DNA from: Thalassospira profundimaris WP0211
GTDB lineage: Bacteria > Pseudomonadota > Alphaproteobacteria > Rhodospirillales > Thalassospiraceae
Length of the DNA: 64,000 nucleotides
Reading direction: 5' to 3'
NCBI RefSeq assembly: GCF_000300275.1
Contig: NZ_AMRN01000004.1
Location: forward strand, 124,001 to 188,000
In this document: piece by piece, positions 25,852-34,087 of the stretch
How the letters are laid out: every line of letters starts with the position of its first letter
How positions within the stretch are numbered: position 1 is the first letter of the stretch
The notes under the pieces: generated by a model
What the model was told of the DNA's origin: nothing
What the model saw: the letters and a program-made list of their open reading frames with translations, nothing else
Database searches by the model: none
Made by a program: the position numbers and the translations under genes

Positions 25852-25880
25852 AAACGGCCCGGATATCCGGGCCGTTTTTT
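25852..25880 (+). terminator. rho-independent terminator after aminotransferase
   Basis: AAACGGCCCGG, a 4-nt ATAT loop and CCGGGCCGTTT form an 11-bp stem followed by a T-run. Confidence 0.92.
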
Positions 25881-25922
25881 GTTCCGTCAGAACGCCTTCT
25901 TACTGCGTCAAGGCCCTCGTTC

Positions 25923-26510
25923 TTACTGCGCCAAGGCTCGGGGCGCGCTATTGCCCGCCACATACGGATATTGCGCAAAGATCGACGCCACCGCCGCCCG
26001 CACCGTTTCATTGGGGGCTTCGCGCAGCGAACTGGTCACCCGCGAAACAGCTGTACCTTCCCAGACCATTTGGCGGGTCTGGCGGTCGACAAGATCAATG
26101 CTTAGCGTGCCTTCGGTATAGCTATCGACATAGCCCGGTTCGACATAGCCCGGCCAGCCGACATACATGCCGCTGCGATAGCCATAATAGCCGCCCATAT
26201 AGACCGGCGGGGACGACCGGGTCTTTTCCTCGGTCTTCAGATGGAAATTGATCAAAAGATCCGGGTTATGGATATCAAGCTGATATCCGCGCGACACCAT
26301 TGCGGTGTTGATCGCATCCTCGATCCGCTGGCCAGACAAGGTCTGATATTGCGCCTCGGCATTCTTGCCGGCCCCTTCGACAAAGGCGAATGTCTGATAC
26401 TGTCCAAAATCGGCCGCCGGATCGGCATCGGTATAGATGCGCGGACCTGTGGCACAGGCCGCCAAGACCGTTGCCATCATCGCCACCAGCACAAGTTTCA
26501 TGTTCGTCAT
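25923..26510 (-). CDS. DUF4136-type lipoprotein
   Basis: 195 residues. A lipoprotein signal peptide ends in the lipobox LAAC (VLAACATGP). The rest fits DUF4136: YQTFAFVEG, RIEDAINTAMVSRGYQ, NPDLLINFHL, a Gly/Tyr-rich loop (MGGYYGYRSGMYVGWPGY) and GTLSIDLVDRQTRQMVWEG. Probably an outer-membrane or periplasmic lipoprotein of unknown role. The ATG at 26510 has AGGA eight bases upstream. It lies 136 bp downstream of the tetR gene in the same orientation, so it may be partly under the same control. Confidence 0.85.
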   Translation of the reverse strand: MTNMKLVLVAMMATVLAACATGPRIYTDADPAADFGQYQTFAFVEGAGKNAEAQYQTLSGQRIEDAINTAMVSRGYQLDIHNPDLLINFHLKTEEKTRSSPPVYMGGYYGYRSGMYVGWPGYVEPGYVDSYTEGTLSIDLVDRQTRQMVWEGTAVSRVTSSLREAPNETVRAAVASIFAQYPYVAGNSAPRALAQ

Positions 26511-26646
26511 TGCCCGTGTCCTTTGGTTTGAAATGTTTGCCGGACCAACTGCGACACGCATCGGGTGAATGCGCCAAACCCCTAATGCATCATCAGAAAA
26601 TGCGTAAATAATGGCAATCAACTTTTTGGGGAAAAACAACCGGGGT

Positions 26647-27231
26647 TTAGCCAGTCAAATCTTTGGCCAGTGCGCGCAATTCATTGATTTCATCATCAAG
26701 GATGGCCCGGTCCCCCATGCTATGGGCAAGAATAATCGCGCCCTGCCAGCGCATGATGATCTGACGCCCGGTCTTTGCGGCTGTTTTGCGATCTACCCCA
26801 CCTTCTTCAAGCTGACCGGCAACCCAGTTGATCAGGGCGTCAAATACCGCCTGCCCGGTTTTGCGCGACGGGGTGAAATCATCATCGCCAGGCATATCAA
26901 GCATCAGTCTTGCCAACGGGCAGCCGTGACTGACCCGACGCGGCGTCATGGCATCAAGATAATCAAAGAACTTTGCCAATCGGTCCGCCACCGAACGCGA
27001 TGAAGAAAGACTTTCCAGAAGCGGGACAAACTCCCCTTCCATGGTTTCGAGTGCCGCCAGGGCAAGGTCATGTTTCTTGGGAAAGCGGTAAAACACGCCA
27101 CCGGCAGGTAATCCGGCCTCGGTCGCGACTGCCTGAATGGTGGCAGCGTGATAGCCATCGCGCCAGATCACATTCATCGCCGCACGGGCAAGCTTTTGAC
27201 GCTTTTGCTCGGAACTCAGCTTGGTGGCCAT
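26647..27231 (-). CDS. TetR family transcriptional regulator
   Basis: 194 residues. A typical N-terminal HTH (RAAMNVIWRDGYHAATIQAVATEAGLPAGGVFYRFPKKHDL, about 17-54) and an all-helical ligand-binding C-terminal half with HGCPLARLMLDMP, reminiscent of the AcuR/TetR_C_16-like groups. A 26-bp near-palindrome lies 14 bp upstream, so it is very probably autorepressed. No enzyme or pump is divergent within a short distance, so its inducer is unclear. Confidence 0.88.
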   Translation of the reverse strand: MATKLSSEQKRQKLARAAMNVIWRDGYHAATIQAVATEAGLPAGGVFYRFPKKHDLALAALETMEGEFVPLLESLSSSRSVADRLAKFFDYLDAMTPRRVSHGCPLARLMLDMPGDDDFTPSRKTGQAVFDALINWVAGQLEEGGVDRKTAAKTGRQIIMRWQGAIILAHSMGDRAILDDEINELRALAKDLTG

Positions 27232-27244
27232 GGATACCTCAAAA

Positions 27245-27270
27245 ATATAAGTCAGTTCACTAACTTATAT
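27245..27270. promoter_or_regulatory. TetR operator palindrome
   Basis: A 26-bp inverted repeat with arms ATATAAGT-c-AGT and ACT-a-ACTTATAT around central TC; only one symmetric pair mismatches. It starts 14 bp upstream of the tetR start, in the usual place of an autoregulatory operator. Confidence 0.75.
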
Positions 27271-27438
27271 GTCAAATATTATCTTCCTGTTAACTGCGTA
27301 GTTTAGGTGCCCTTTCGATGCCTTAGTCCGCCTTTAGGCATACCAAGAAATTTGAAAGCATTGCACAGGGCGTGTATCACTGATCCATCGGACACACGCC
27401 AAAACGGCACAAGAGCAACAACACACTCCGGAGCCACC

Positions 27439-28494
27439 GTGAAAAACAATCATTTCACCCTTGCCGATATCCGAAATGCGGTATCGGCCGGCGTGCTCAG
27501 CGAAGAGGCCTTTGCACGGCTCGAAGGCTACCTTGCCGAACAAGCACAAGAGTCGCCTGAAACCGAGAAATTCACGCTGTTTCGCGGCATGAATGACATC
27601 TTCATCGCCCTTGGCATATGCGCACTGACCATCGGCTGGTTCGTTCTGTGGGGCCTGCTTGCCAATGGCCCGGCGTTTTGGATCGCGCCACCGCTTGCCA
27701 TGATCGCCTATGTCGCGCTGGCGGAATATATCGCCGGCAAGCTCAAGGCATCCCTGCCCTCCATCGCGATTATGGCCGCCCTTGGCGCGACATTGATGAT
27801 CTATGCGGTGGCGATTTACATGTCGCTTGCCGGGCCTGCCGGGCAGTTGTCCGATCTTGATACGGTGATTGATTTCGGGCAGCGGTCGATGAATGTGCTG
27901 GTGTTTGTCGCCATCATCGGCTTTGCCTTCCAGCTGGGCTTCTTCCTGCGCTATCGCCTGCCGGTATCCTTTGCGCTGATTGCTGCTGGCCTCGTTGGCG
28001 TTTTCTGGTCTGCTTTGATGGCGACATTCGGCCCGGCGGCAGAACCCTATATCCCCTATCTGATCACGGCGACGGGCATCTTGTTGCTGGCCCTTGCGAT
28101 CTTTATCGACAGCCGCGATCCCAAACGGATCAATGGTTGGGCAGAATGTGCGTTCTGGCTTTATGTCTTTGGCGCGCCGCTGACCATCCATTCGATTGCC
28201 GCCACGTTTGAGGCCGCCGCCCTTGCAATGATACCGGTGATCATCATTGCCATGGTGCTGTCCCTGATCCTGGATCGCCGGTCGCCGATCATCAGTGGCC
28301 TGATCTATGTCGGTTATCTGCTGCAATCCGGGTTCGAGGGGGCGGCGATTGATCCGTCCATGACCATTGTTCTGGTCTGCTTCATCGTTGGCGGACTGGT
28401 GATGGCGTTTGGTGTGGGTTGGCAGCGTGCCCGCCACGTGCTTCTGGCACCGTTTGAAGATCATCCGCTGCGGCGTTACCTGCCACCAAGCTGA
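27439..28494 (+). CDS. polytopic membrane protein, DUF2157-like
   Basis: 351 residues. A soluble N-terminal segment (LADIRNAVSAGVLSEEAFARLEGYLAEQ, about 7-35) resembles the start of DUF2157-type proteins. At least nine hydrophobic helices follow, and the tail ends with HPLRRYLPPS. The GTG at 27439 is chosen because GGAG sits six bases upstream and the ~44 codons before it look non-coding. No transport motif recognised. A terminator follows. Confidence 0.7.
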   Translation: MKNNHFTLADIRNAVSAGVLSEEAFARLEGYLAEQAQESPETEKFTLFRGMNDIFIALGICALTIGWFVLWGLLANGPAFWIAPPLAMIAYVALAEYIAGKLKASLPSIAIMAALGATLMIYAVAIYMSLAGPAGQLSDLDTVIDFGQRSMNVLVFVAIIGFAFQLGFFLRYRLPVSFALIAAGLVGVFWSALMATFGPAAEPYIPYLITATGILLLALAIFIDSRDPKRINGWAECAFWLYVFGAPLTIHSIAATFEAAALAMIPVIIIAMVLSLILDRRSPIISGLIYVGYLLQSGFEGAAIDPSMTIVLVCFIVGGLVMAFGVGWQRARHVLLAPFEDHPLRRYLPPS

Positions 28495-28505
28495 TTTGAA
28501 ACTTT

Positions 28506-28537
28506 GAGGCCAGCACACATTCATGCTGGCCTCATTC
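28506..28537. terminator. terminator between convergent genes
   Basis: GAGGCCAGCA (28506-28515) and TGCTGGCCTC (28524-28533) form a perfect 10-bp stem with an 8-nt loop; ATTCGTTTTTG follows on the plus strand. It ends transcription of the membrane protein gene and may also serve the convergent proline dehydrogenase. Confidence 0.85.
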
Positions 28538-28544
28538 GTTTTTG

Positions 28545-29501
28545 TTATCGATGAAGTCCCGACTTCATCAAAAGCGACAGGTTGCGCGGGTTCTCTCCCA
28601 CCCGGCGCCAGGCATAGGCCCACCAGTCCTTGCCAAACGGCGCATACAGCCGCAGGCGATATCCCGCCGCAACCAGTTCACGTTGCAAAGGCTGATTAAC
28701 GCCATAAAGCATCTCGAACTCGAACTGATCGCGCGCCCAGCCATTGTCATCAGCAAGCTTCGCGATCTTGAGCACCAAGTCGCGATGGTGACTGCCAAAG
28801 ACCGGGAAAAAACCGCTTTGCTTGGCGGCATCTGACAACATCATCCCGGCCAGTTTCAGATAATTGGCGTCAATCTGATCACGGTCGGTAAAAGATACGC
28901 TTGCCGGTGGGGCCATTGCCCCCTTGACCAGCCGCACCATCGCCCCACGTACAATCATCTCGTTCAGATCAGACTCCGTCCGGTGCAAACGGGCCTGAAG
29001 GGTTTGGGCAACCGGCACACCGGCAGTCGCCAACCGATGATGCAGCGCCAGCGTATCATCGACCATGTCGAAATCTTCCATGTCGATCATAAGCCGGATG
29101 GTCTGCGATGAGTTTGCCTGTGCTGCAATATCGCGGATCTTGTTTGCGATCTCATCGACATGTTTGGTCAGGATCGCCTCGCCCTGCATGTAACCCAGCT
29201 GCGACGGATCAATCGACACATGCACATCCAGTCCAGACATATCGAGGCTTGGCATCACAAAGCCAAGCTGATCGACCGTTTCGCGGACCTGGGTGATACC
29301 TTTGACATATTCACCAAGATAAAAGCTTGAAATCCGGATACCTTGTGCCGCCAGCGCATTTGCCCGCGACACATGGCCGATGCCATCGTTCGCACTGACA
29401 AACTGCGCGGCAAGTCCGGTCTTGCGTCCAATGGCCTCGCCAAGGGTGCGAAGCGGTTTGGAACATGCAACCGCGATCATTGATTTCTGCCAAAATCCCA
29501 T
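28545..29501 (-). CDS. proline dehydrogenase
   Basis: 318 residues, a monofunctional PRODH with the FAD/TIM-barrel motifs: RLMIDMEDF, QTLQARLHRTESDL, VRLVKGAMAPP, FEFEMLYGVNQPLQRELVAAGYRLRLYAPFG and the C-terminal YAWRRVGENPRN. It oxidises proline to pyrroline-5-carboxylate at the inner membrane and passes electrons to quinone. The family N-terminus (GFWQKSMIAVACSKPL) supports the ATG at 29501 over the upstream ATG at 29540. No P5C dehydrogenase domain is fused, unlike PutA. Confidence 0.88.
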   Translation of the reverse strand: MGFWQKSMIAVACSKPLRTLGEAIGRKTGLAAQFVSANDGIGHVSRANALAAQGIRISSFYLGEYVKGITQVRETVDQLGFVMPSLDMSGLDVHVSIDPSQLGYMQGEAILTKHVDEIANKIRDIAAQANSSQTIRLMIDMEDFDMVDDTLALHHRLATAGVPVAQTLQARLHRTESDLNEMIVRGAMVRLVKGAMAPPASVSFTDRDQIDANYLKLAGMMLSDAAKQSGFFPVFGSHHRDLVLKIAKLADDNGWARDQFEFEMLYGVNQPLQRELVAAGYRLRLYAPFGKDWWAYAWRRVGENPRNLSLLMKSGLHR

Positions 29502-29775
29502 ATCATTCAATTCCTTGCTGGTGACGCAAAGCACCGCCATAGCCGATCAGACCGGTAAATTATTGAACGATATGCCCCATGAAGCGCCAACAGTGAAGAA
29601 GCATCAACTTAGCCTTGAGGAAGCAGCTCTAGCAATTTAGCTACCCTTAGAACATCAGCAATTTGACATTAACTCAATTCGAACGTGCATTTTGCGTGTA
29701 AGAACTCATACTGCATAGGAACGGTTTTATTTAACGCGTAATCAATTAGACAAAATCAAAATAGCGAGCCCCGCA

Positions 29776-30951
29776 ATGAGCGCAGAAAACATAAAGGTCT
29801 TCATATCTTATTCGCATGATGACGCTGAACATTCAGACTGGGTATATAAGCTTGCATCAAAATTAGTTGAAAACGGTATTGAAACGATTTTGGATCAATG
29901 GGACCTCAACTTAGGAGCAAACCTTCCGAAATTTATGGCGCACGGACTGAGTAACTCAGACAGAGTTTTGGTAGTATGCACTGACAATTACATCGAAAAA
30001 GCGAACAATGGTCGTGGTGGCGTTGGCTACGAGAACACTATACTCACAGAGGAACTGCTTTATGATCAGGAAACCACAAAATTCATCCCTGTGGTTAGAA
30101 ATGTATCTACAGAGCGAAAGGCACCGATTGGCCTTGCTGCTCGTACCTACATTGACTTTTCAAACGATACCGAATTCGAACAATCGTTCAAAAAGCTCCT
30201 GCACGAACTGTACGGCGTACCTCTAAGGCCAAAACCTGCGCTGGGCCGCAACCCCTTTAAAGCCTCAGACATTACAAAACCTAAACTAAACGGCTTAGAT
30301 AGCACTGTCTTATTTCATCAGAGATTCGGAAAGGCTTTTCCAGGCGTGCGAGGAACTGAATGGTTTCAGAACGAAGATGCCGTTCAGAGATTGGCACTCC
30401 TGCTGCATGAGCCACTAGTGTTTGAAGACGGCACACCATTTTGGTGGTGGCGCTCAGGAGACTTGCACATAGAAAAATTCGAAGTGTTGGACGCAACTAC
30501 GGTTCTCATTGATGAGGAAGAACTAATAATCGATGAGATTGCAGCAGTTAACCCCCGCAACTACTATCAGTGCTTTGTTTATGTTAAAACAAAACCATCA
30601 TCTCCTAGCGGCCTATACCCCCTAAATAAAATAGAAGAAGACACTAAGCTTAACGGTTACGCTAGAGAAGAATTTGCTGTGTTTAAGGGAATGAATATCA
30701 CCAGAGCTGAGCTCGATGATGGTGCGGCAGTAATCGACGGCAAACCAGTTGCGCTAGAAGGACAGGCGGAGATAAGGATACGCTATTTAACTCCATATAA
30801 TCTCGTTATCGCCCCGCACAACTCGCCAATAAATAATGCCGAATTTTACTTAAGGAGAGATGAGTTACTAAATGAGATACTGAAGGGAAACGCTCGACTG
30901 GAGAAATTTACAGAGGAATTCCTGAAACTACCTAAAAGACAGACATACTAA
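29776..30951 (+). CDS. SEFIR/TIR-domain protein, candidate antiphage effector
   Basis: 391 residues. An N-terminal SEFIR/TIR domain (about 6-150): KVFISYSHDDAEHSDWVYKLASKL, LDQWDLNLGANLPKFM, SDRVLVVCTDNYIEKA, and GYENTILTEELL with Glu86 in the position of the NADase catalytic Glu, then KFIPVVRN. The C-terminal domain (about 170-390, FGKAFPGVRGTEWF, PFWWWRSGDLHIEKF) is unrecognised and may sense a trigger. Bacterial TIR and SEFIR proteins are known antiphage NAD-depleting effectors; the role here is inferred. The gene is much more AT-rich than its neighbours and stands alone, suggesting horizontal acquisition. Confidence 0.82.
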   Translation: MSAENIKVFISYSHDDAEHSDWVYKLASKLVENGIETILDQWDLNLGANLPKFMAHGLSNSDRVLVVCTDNYIEKANNGRGGVGYENTILTEELLYDQETTKFIPVVRNVSTERKAPIGLAARTYIDFSNDTEFEQSFKKLLHELYGVPLRPKPALGRNPFKASDITKPKLNGLDSTVLFHQRFGKAFPGVRGTEWFQNEDAVQRLALLLHEPLVFEDGTPFWWWRSGDLHIEKFEVLDATTVLIDEEELIIDEIAAVNPRNYYQCFVYVKTKPSSPSGLYPLNKIEEDTKLNGYAREEFAVFKGMNITRAELDDGAAVIDGKPVALEGQAEIRIRYLTPYNLVIAPHNSPINNAEFYLRRDELLNEILKGNARLEKFTEEFLKLPKRQTY

Positions 30952-30966
30952 ACCGCGTTCAAATAA

Positions 30967-31006
30967 AGATAAGGCAGCACAGGATTTTAGGATGGCTGCC
31001 TTATCT
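30967..31006. terminator. terminator between SEFIR gene and lysS
   Basis: AGATAAGGCAGC (30967-30978) and GCTGCCTTATCT (30995-31006) form a perfect 12-bp stem with a 16-nt loop. On the minus strand it is followed by TTATTTG, so it probably terminates lysS and may also stop the plus-strand gene. Confidence 0.75.
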
Positions 31007-31025
31007 GTAATCCAACAACAAGCAA

Positions 31026-32618
31026 TTAAGCAGACAGATCTTCGCCGGCCAAGGCACGGTCGATCAGGGCAACACTTTCATCAAGGCCGTAAAGGGCGAT
31101 GAAGGAACCCATACGCGGGCCCTGTTCCTGACCGAGCAGCACTTCATAAAGCGTCTTGAACCAGTCACGCAGGTTTTCGTAATTGTGGTTTTTGCCCACG
31201 GTGAAAACTTCGGTCTGGATGTCGGACGGATCGGTGCCCGGTGCAATTTTCGCCAGTGTATCGCGCAGATCCTGAAGGGCTGCTTTTTCTGCCTCGGTCG
31301 GGGCGCGGTAGGACTTGGTCGGTTTGACGAAGTCGCTGTAATAGTTGATCGCATAGCCGACCAGCTTATCAAGATACGGCGAGGTTTCCGGGGTTGCGCC
31401 GGTGGCGTAACGCGAAATGAACTTCCAAAGCAGGTCGCGATCATCGGTATTGCAGACCGAAACAAGGTTCAGAAGAATGCCGAACGACAGCGGAATTTCG
31501 CGATCCGGTGCGGTCCCGGCATGAATGTGCCAGGCCGGGTTTTGCAGGATTTTTTCCGGATCGGTTTCGGTTTTAAGCTTTTCAGCAAAGGTCAGGTACT
31601 CATCCACGGTTTTCGGGATGACATCGAAATACAGACGCTTTGCGGTTTTCGGCTTCTGGAACATGAACAGCGACAGGCTGTCTTCCGGCGCATATTTCAG
31701 CCAGTCTTCCATCGAAAGACCATTACCCTTGGATTTGGAAATCTTCTGGGCGTTCTCATCGAGGAACAGCTCGTAGTTGAAGCCTTCCGGCGGGGTGCCG
31801 CCAAGCGCCTTGACGATCTTGTTGCCAAGCTCGACCGACGGAATAAGGTCTTTGCCGGCCATTTCATAATCAACGCCCAGCGCATACCAGCGCATCGCCC
31901 AATCCGGCTTCCATTGCAGTTTGCAATTGCCACCCGTCACCAGCGTTTCGACCAGATCACCGGTTTCCGGATGTTCGTAAACAATGCTGCCGCTCTCGGG
32001 CTTAAGCTCGGTCACCTTGGCCATCAGGACTTTGTTGGTGCCCGGCTCGACTGGCATGAACGGGCTATAGGTCGCACGGCGTTCTTCACCAAGGGTCGGC
32101 AGCATGATTTTCTGGATCGCGTCATAGCGTTCCAGAAGACGCAGAAGGGCCTCGTCAAACATGCCGGAACGATAACATTCGGTCGATGATTTGAATTCAT
32201 ACTCGAACCCGAAACCATCAAGGAATTCACGCAGCTTGGCATTGTTGTGATGGGCAAAGCTTTCATGCGTGCCAAACGGATCCGGAACGCTGGTCAACGC
32301 CTTGCCAAGATGCTGGGCAACCATATCCTTGTTCGGGATGTTGTCGGGCACCTTGCGCAGGCCATCCATGTCATCAGAGAAGCAGAACAGCTTGGTCGGG
32401 ATATCGCACATGGTTTCAAACGCACGGCGGACATAGGTCGTGCGCGCGACTTCGCCAAAGGTGCCGATATGCGGCAGACCCGACGGACCATAACCGGTTT
32501 CAAAAAGGACATAGCCCTTTTCAGGCGCCTTCTGTTTATACCGCTTGACCAGCTTGCTGGCTTCCTGAAAAGCCCAGACGTTGCTGTTAAGTGCGGCATC
32601 TCGAAGATCGGCTGTCAT
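31026..32618 (-). CDS. lysS: lysyl-tRNA synthetase, class I
   Basis: 530 residues. A class I LysRS (archaeal-type, common in alphaproteobacteria) charging tRNA-Lys. HIGH-type motif PHIGTFGE at His50 and KMSKS-type motif KISKS at 292-296; the archaeal-type [17 protein letters not shown] and [14 protein letters not shown] blocks are present. The ATG at 32618 is chosen over a longer frame (to 32729) whose extra residues look non-coding; AAGG lies about nine bases upstream. Single copy here, so presumably essential. Confidence 0.95.
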   Translation of the reverse strand: MTADLRDAALNSNVWAFQEASKLVKRYKQKAPEKGYVLFETGYGPSGLPHIGTFGEVARTTYVRRAFETMCDIPTKLFCFSDDMDGLRKVPDNIPNKDMVAQHLGKALTSVPDPFGTHESFAHHNNAKLREFLDGFGFEYEFKSSTECYRSGMFDEALLRLLERYDAIQKIMLPTLGEERRATYSPFMPVEPGTNKVLMAKVTELKPESGSIVYEHPETGDLVETLVTGGNCKLQWKPDWAMRWYALGVDYEMAGKDLIPSVELGNKIVKALGGTPPEGFNYELFLDENAQKISKSKGNGLSMEDWLKYAPEDSLSLFMFQKPKTAKRLYFDVIPKTVDEYLTFAEKLKTETDPEKILQNPAWHIHAGTAPDREIPLSFGILLNLVSVCNTDDRDLLWKFISRYATGATPETSPYLDKLVGYAINYYSDFVKPTKSYRAPTEAEKAALQDLRDTLAKIAPGTDPSDIQTEVFTVGKNHNYENLRDWFKTLYEVLLGQEQGPRMGSFIALYGLDESVALIDRALAGEDLSA

Positions 32619-33023
32619 TTTTGAAACCTTGTTTGTCAGTTGGATCGTTAAATTCTCGGGAAATATACGTATCACGCTGATCGCATGTTTGCGCGAAGCT
32701 ATACCCCACTTCGGGCCAAGATCAAGCACCTGTTGCGCATGGCTGCCAAATAATCGCGGAATTACCGGGCCAATCGCCGATATTTATCTGCAGGCGGTTG
32801 CTTGTAAAGCCACCTTAGCAGCTACACCTAAGTGTAGTTGACTTTAACCACCTGCCGACAAATATCCGACAGAGGGGAAGCACGCTTAACTTGCGATGAT
32901 CTTTCATTGCAAATCCATATGCTTATGCTGCGATACACTATCAGTTTAATTTAATACTATTGATCATCCGCAAGCGAAGGCAAACCCGATCGACGAAAAA
33001 AACACGATGATTGGAGTGTGTTG
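32619..33023. other. intergenic region between lysS and sensor kinase
   Basis: A 405-bp divergent region. It has an imperfect long inverted repeat (about 32770-32797 against 32847-32872, built on GCCGATATTT..TGCAGG) and a short hairpin CTACAC-ctaa-GTGTAG at about 32822-32837. From 32920 on it is AT-rich, consistent with the kinase promoter. No ORF is convincing. Confidence 0.35.
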
Positions 33024-34082
33024 ATGTCGTTTGGAGAGACCGGTGGGCACATCACCGAAAACGCCTTTCCGACGAAAAGTCCGGATCAAAGATTTGAACG
33101 CGTTGTTGAATACGCGCCAAATGCCATGATCCTGATCAGTGCGGATGGCACCATGGAAATGGTGAACGCCCAGACCGAAATCATTTTCGGCTATGCGCGA
33201 GATGAACTGTTGGGCCAGCCGATTGAAATGCTGGTCCCCGAACGTTTCCGTACCGGACACCCGCGTTTGCGGCGATCCTATTCCGAGCGGCCAAATCCCC
33301 GCCCGATGGGGGCTGGCCGCGATCTTTATGCCTTGCGCAAGGATGGCAGCGAGTTCCCGGTTGAAATCGGCCTGAACCCGATCTCTGATGGCGAAAAGCA
33401 TCAGATCCTTGCCGCCATTTCCGACATTTCCGAACGCAAACATCGCGAAGAACAGATCGCACGATCGCTTCGTGAAAAGGAAACCCTGCTTTCCGAAGTC
33501 CATCACCGGGTGAAAAACAATCTGCAGATCATTCATAGTTTGCTCGATATGCAGACATCCTCGGTCATTGACATACAGGCACGCGAAGCGCTGATCGACA
33601 GTTGTAATCGCGTCCGGTCGATGGCGCAAATTCACCAGTCGCTGTATCAAAGCGAAGACATCGCCAAGGTGAATTTCGCCGATTTCTGCGAAAGCCTTAT
33701 TTCGTCGCTTCTGGCGACATTCAATGTCGATATCAGCCGGGTGCAGGTCAAAAGCAATCTGGCCCATGTCGAACTCACCATCGATCAGGCCGTGCCCTGC
33801 GGACTGATTGCCAACGAACTGATCACCAATGCGCTGAAACACGGTTTCCCCGACGGCGCAAAAGGTCAGATCACGGTATCGACCCAGATGAATGACGAAG
33901 ATGTTGTGACCTTGCGAGTATCCGATAACGGGCGTGGCATGCCCGATGACTTTACCCCGGGCACGAGTGACGGGCTTGGCCTGCAACTGATTGAACTGCT
34001 GGCCGACCAGATTGGTGGCACGCTTGATATCACGACCAATGGCGAAACCACCTTTGTCATCAACTTCAAAATAGGGAAGTGA
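33024..34082 (+). CDS. PAS-domain sensor kinase, HisKA_2/HWE-type
   Basis: 352 residues. An N-terminal PAS domain (about 22-140, PNAMILISADGTMEMVNAQTE, ending ILAAISDISERK) is followed by a HisKA_2 dimerisation box EVHHRVKNNLQIIHSLL with phosphoacceptor at His160/161, and an HATPase domain (GLIANELITNALKHG, VSDNGRGMP, GLGLQLIELLADQIGG). No membrane helix, so it senses a cytoplasmic or diffusible signal. GGAG lies seven bases before the ATG. The gene ends about 5 bp before the next one, which encodes a receiver and c-di-GMP domains, so the two are a probable two-component pair. Confidence 0.9.
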   Translation: MSFGETGGHITENAFPTKSPDQRFERVVEYAPNAMILISADGTMEMVNAQTEIIFGYARDELLGQPIEMLVPERFRTGHPRLRRSYSERPNPRPMGAGRDLYALRKDGSEFPVEIGLNPISDGEKHQILAAISDISERKHREEQIARSLREKETLLSEVHHRVKNNLQIIHSLLDMQTSSVIDIQAREALIDSCNRVRSMAQIHQSLYQSEDIAKVNFADFCESLISSLLATFNVDISRVQVKSNLAHVELTIDQAVPCGLIANELITNALKHGFPDGAKGQITVSTQMNDEDVVTLRVSDNGRGMPDDFTPGTSDGLGLQLIELLADQIGGTLDITTNGETTFVINFKIGK

Positions 34083-34087
34083 TCGGG

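Noticed and set aside
27334-28623. Minus-strand frame of 429 codons opposite the DUF2157-like gene.
   Set aside because: Gln/His/Arg-rich low-quality sequence; the plus frame encodes nine credible membrane helices.
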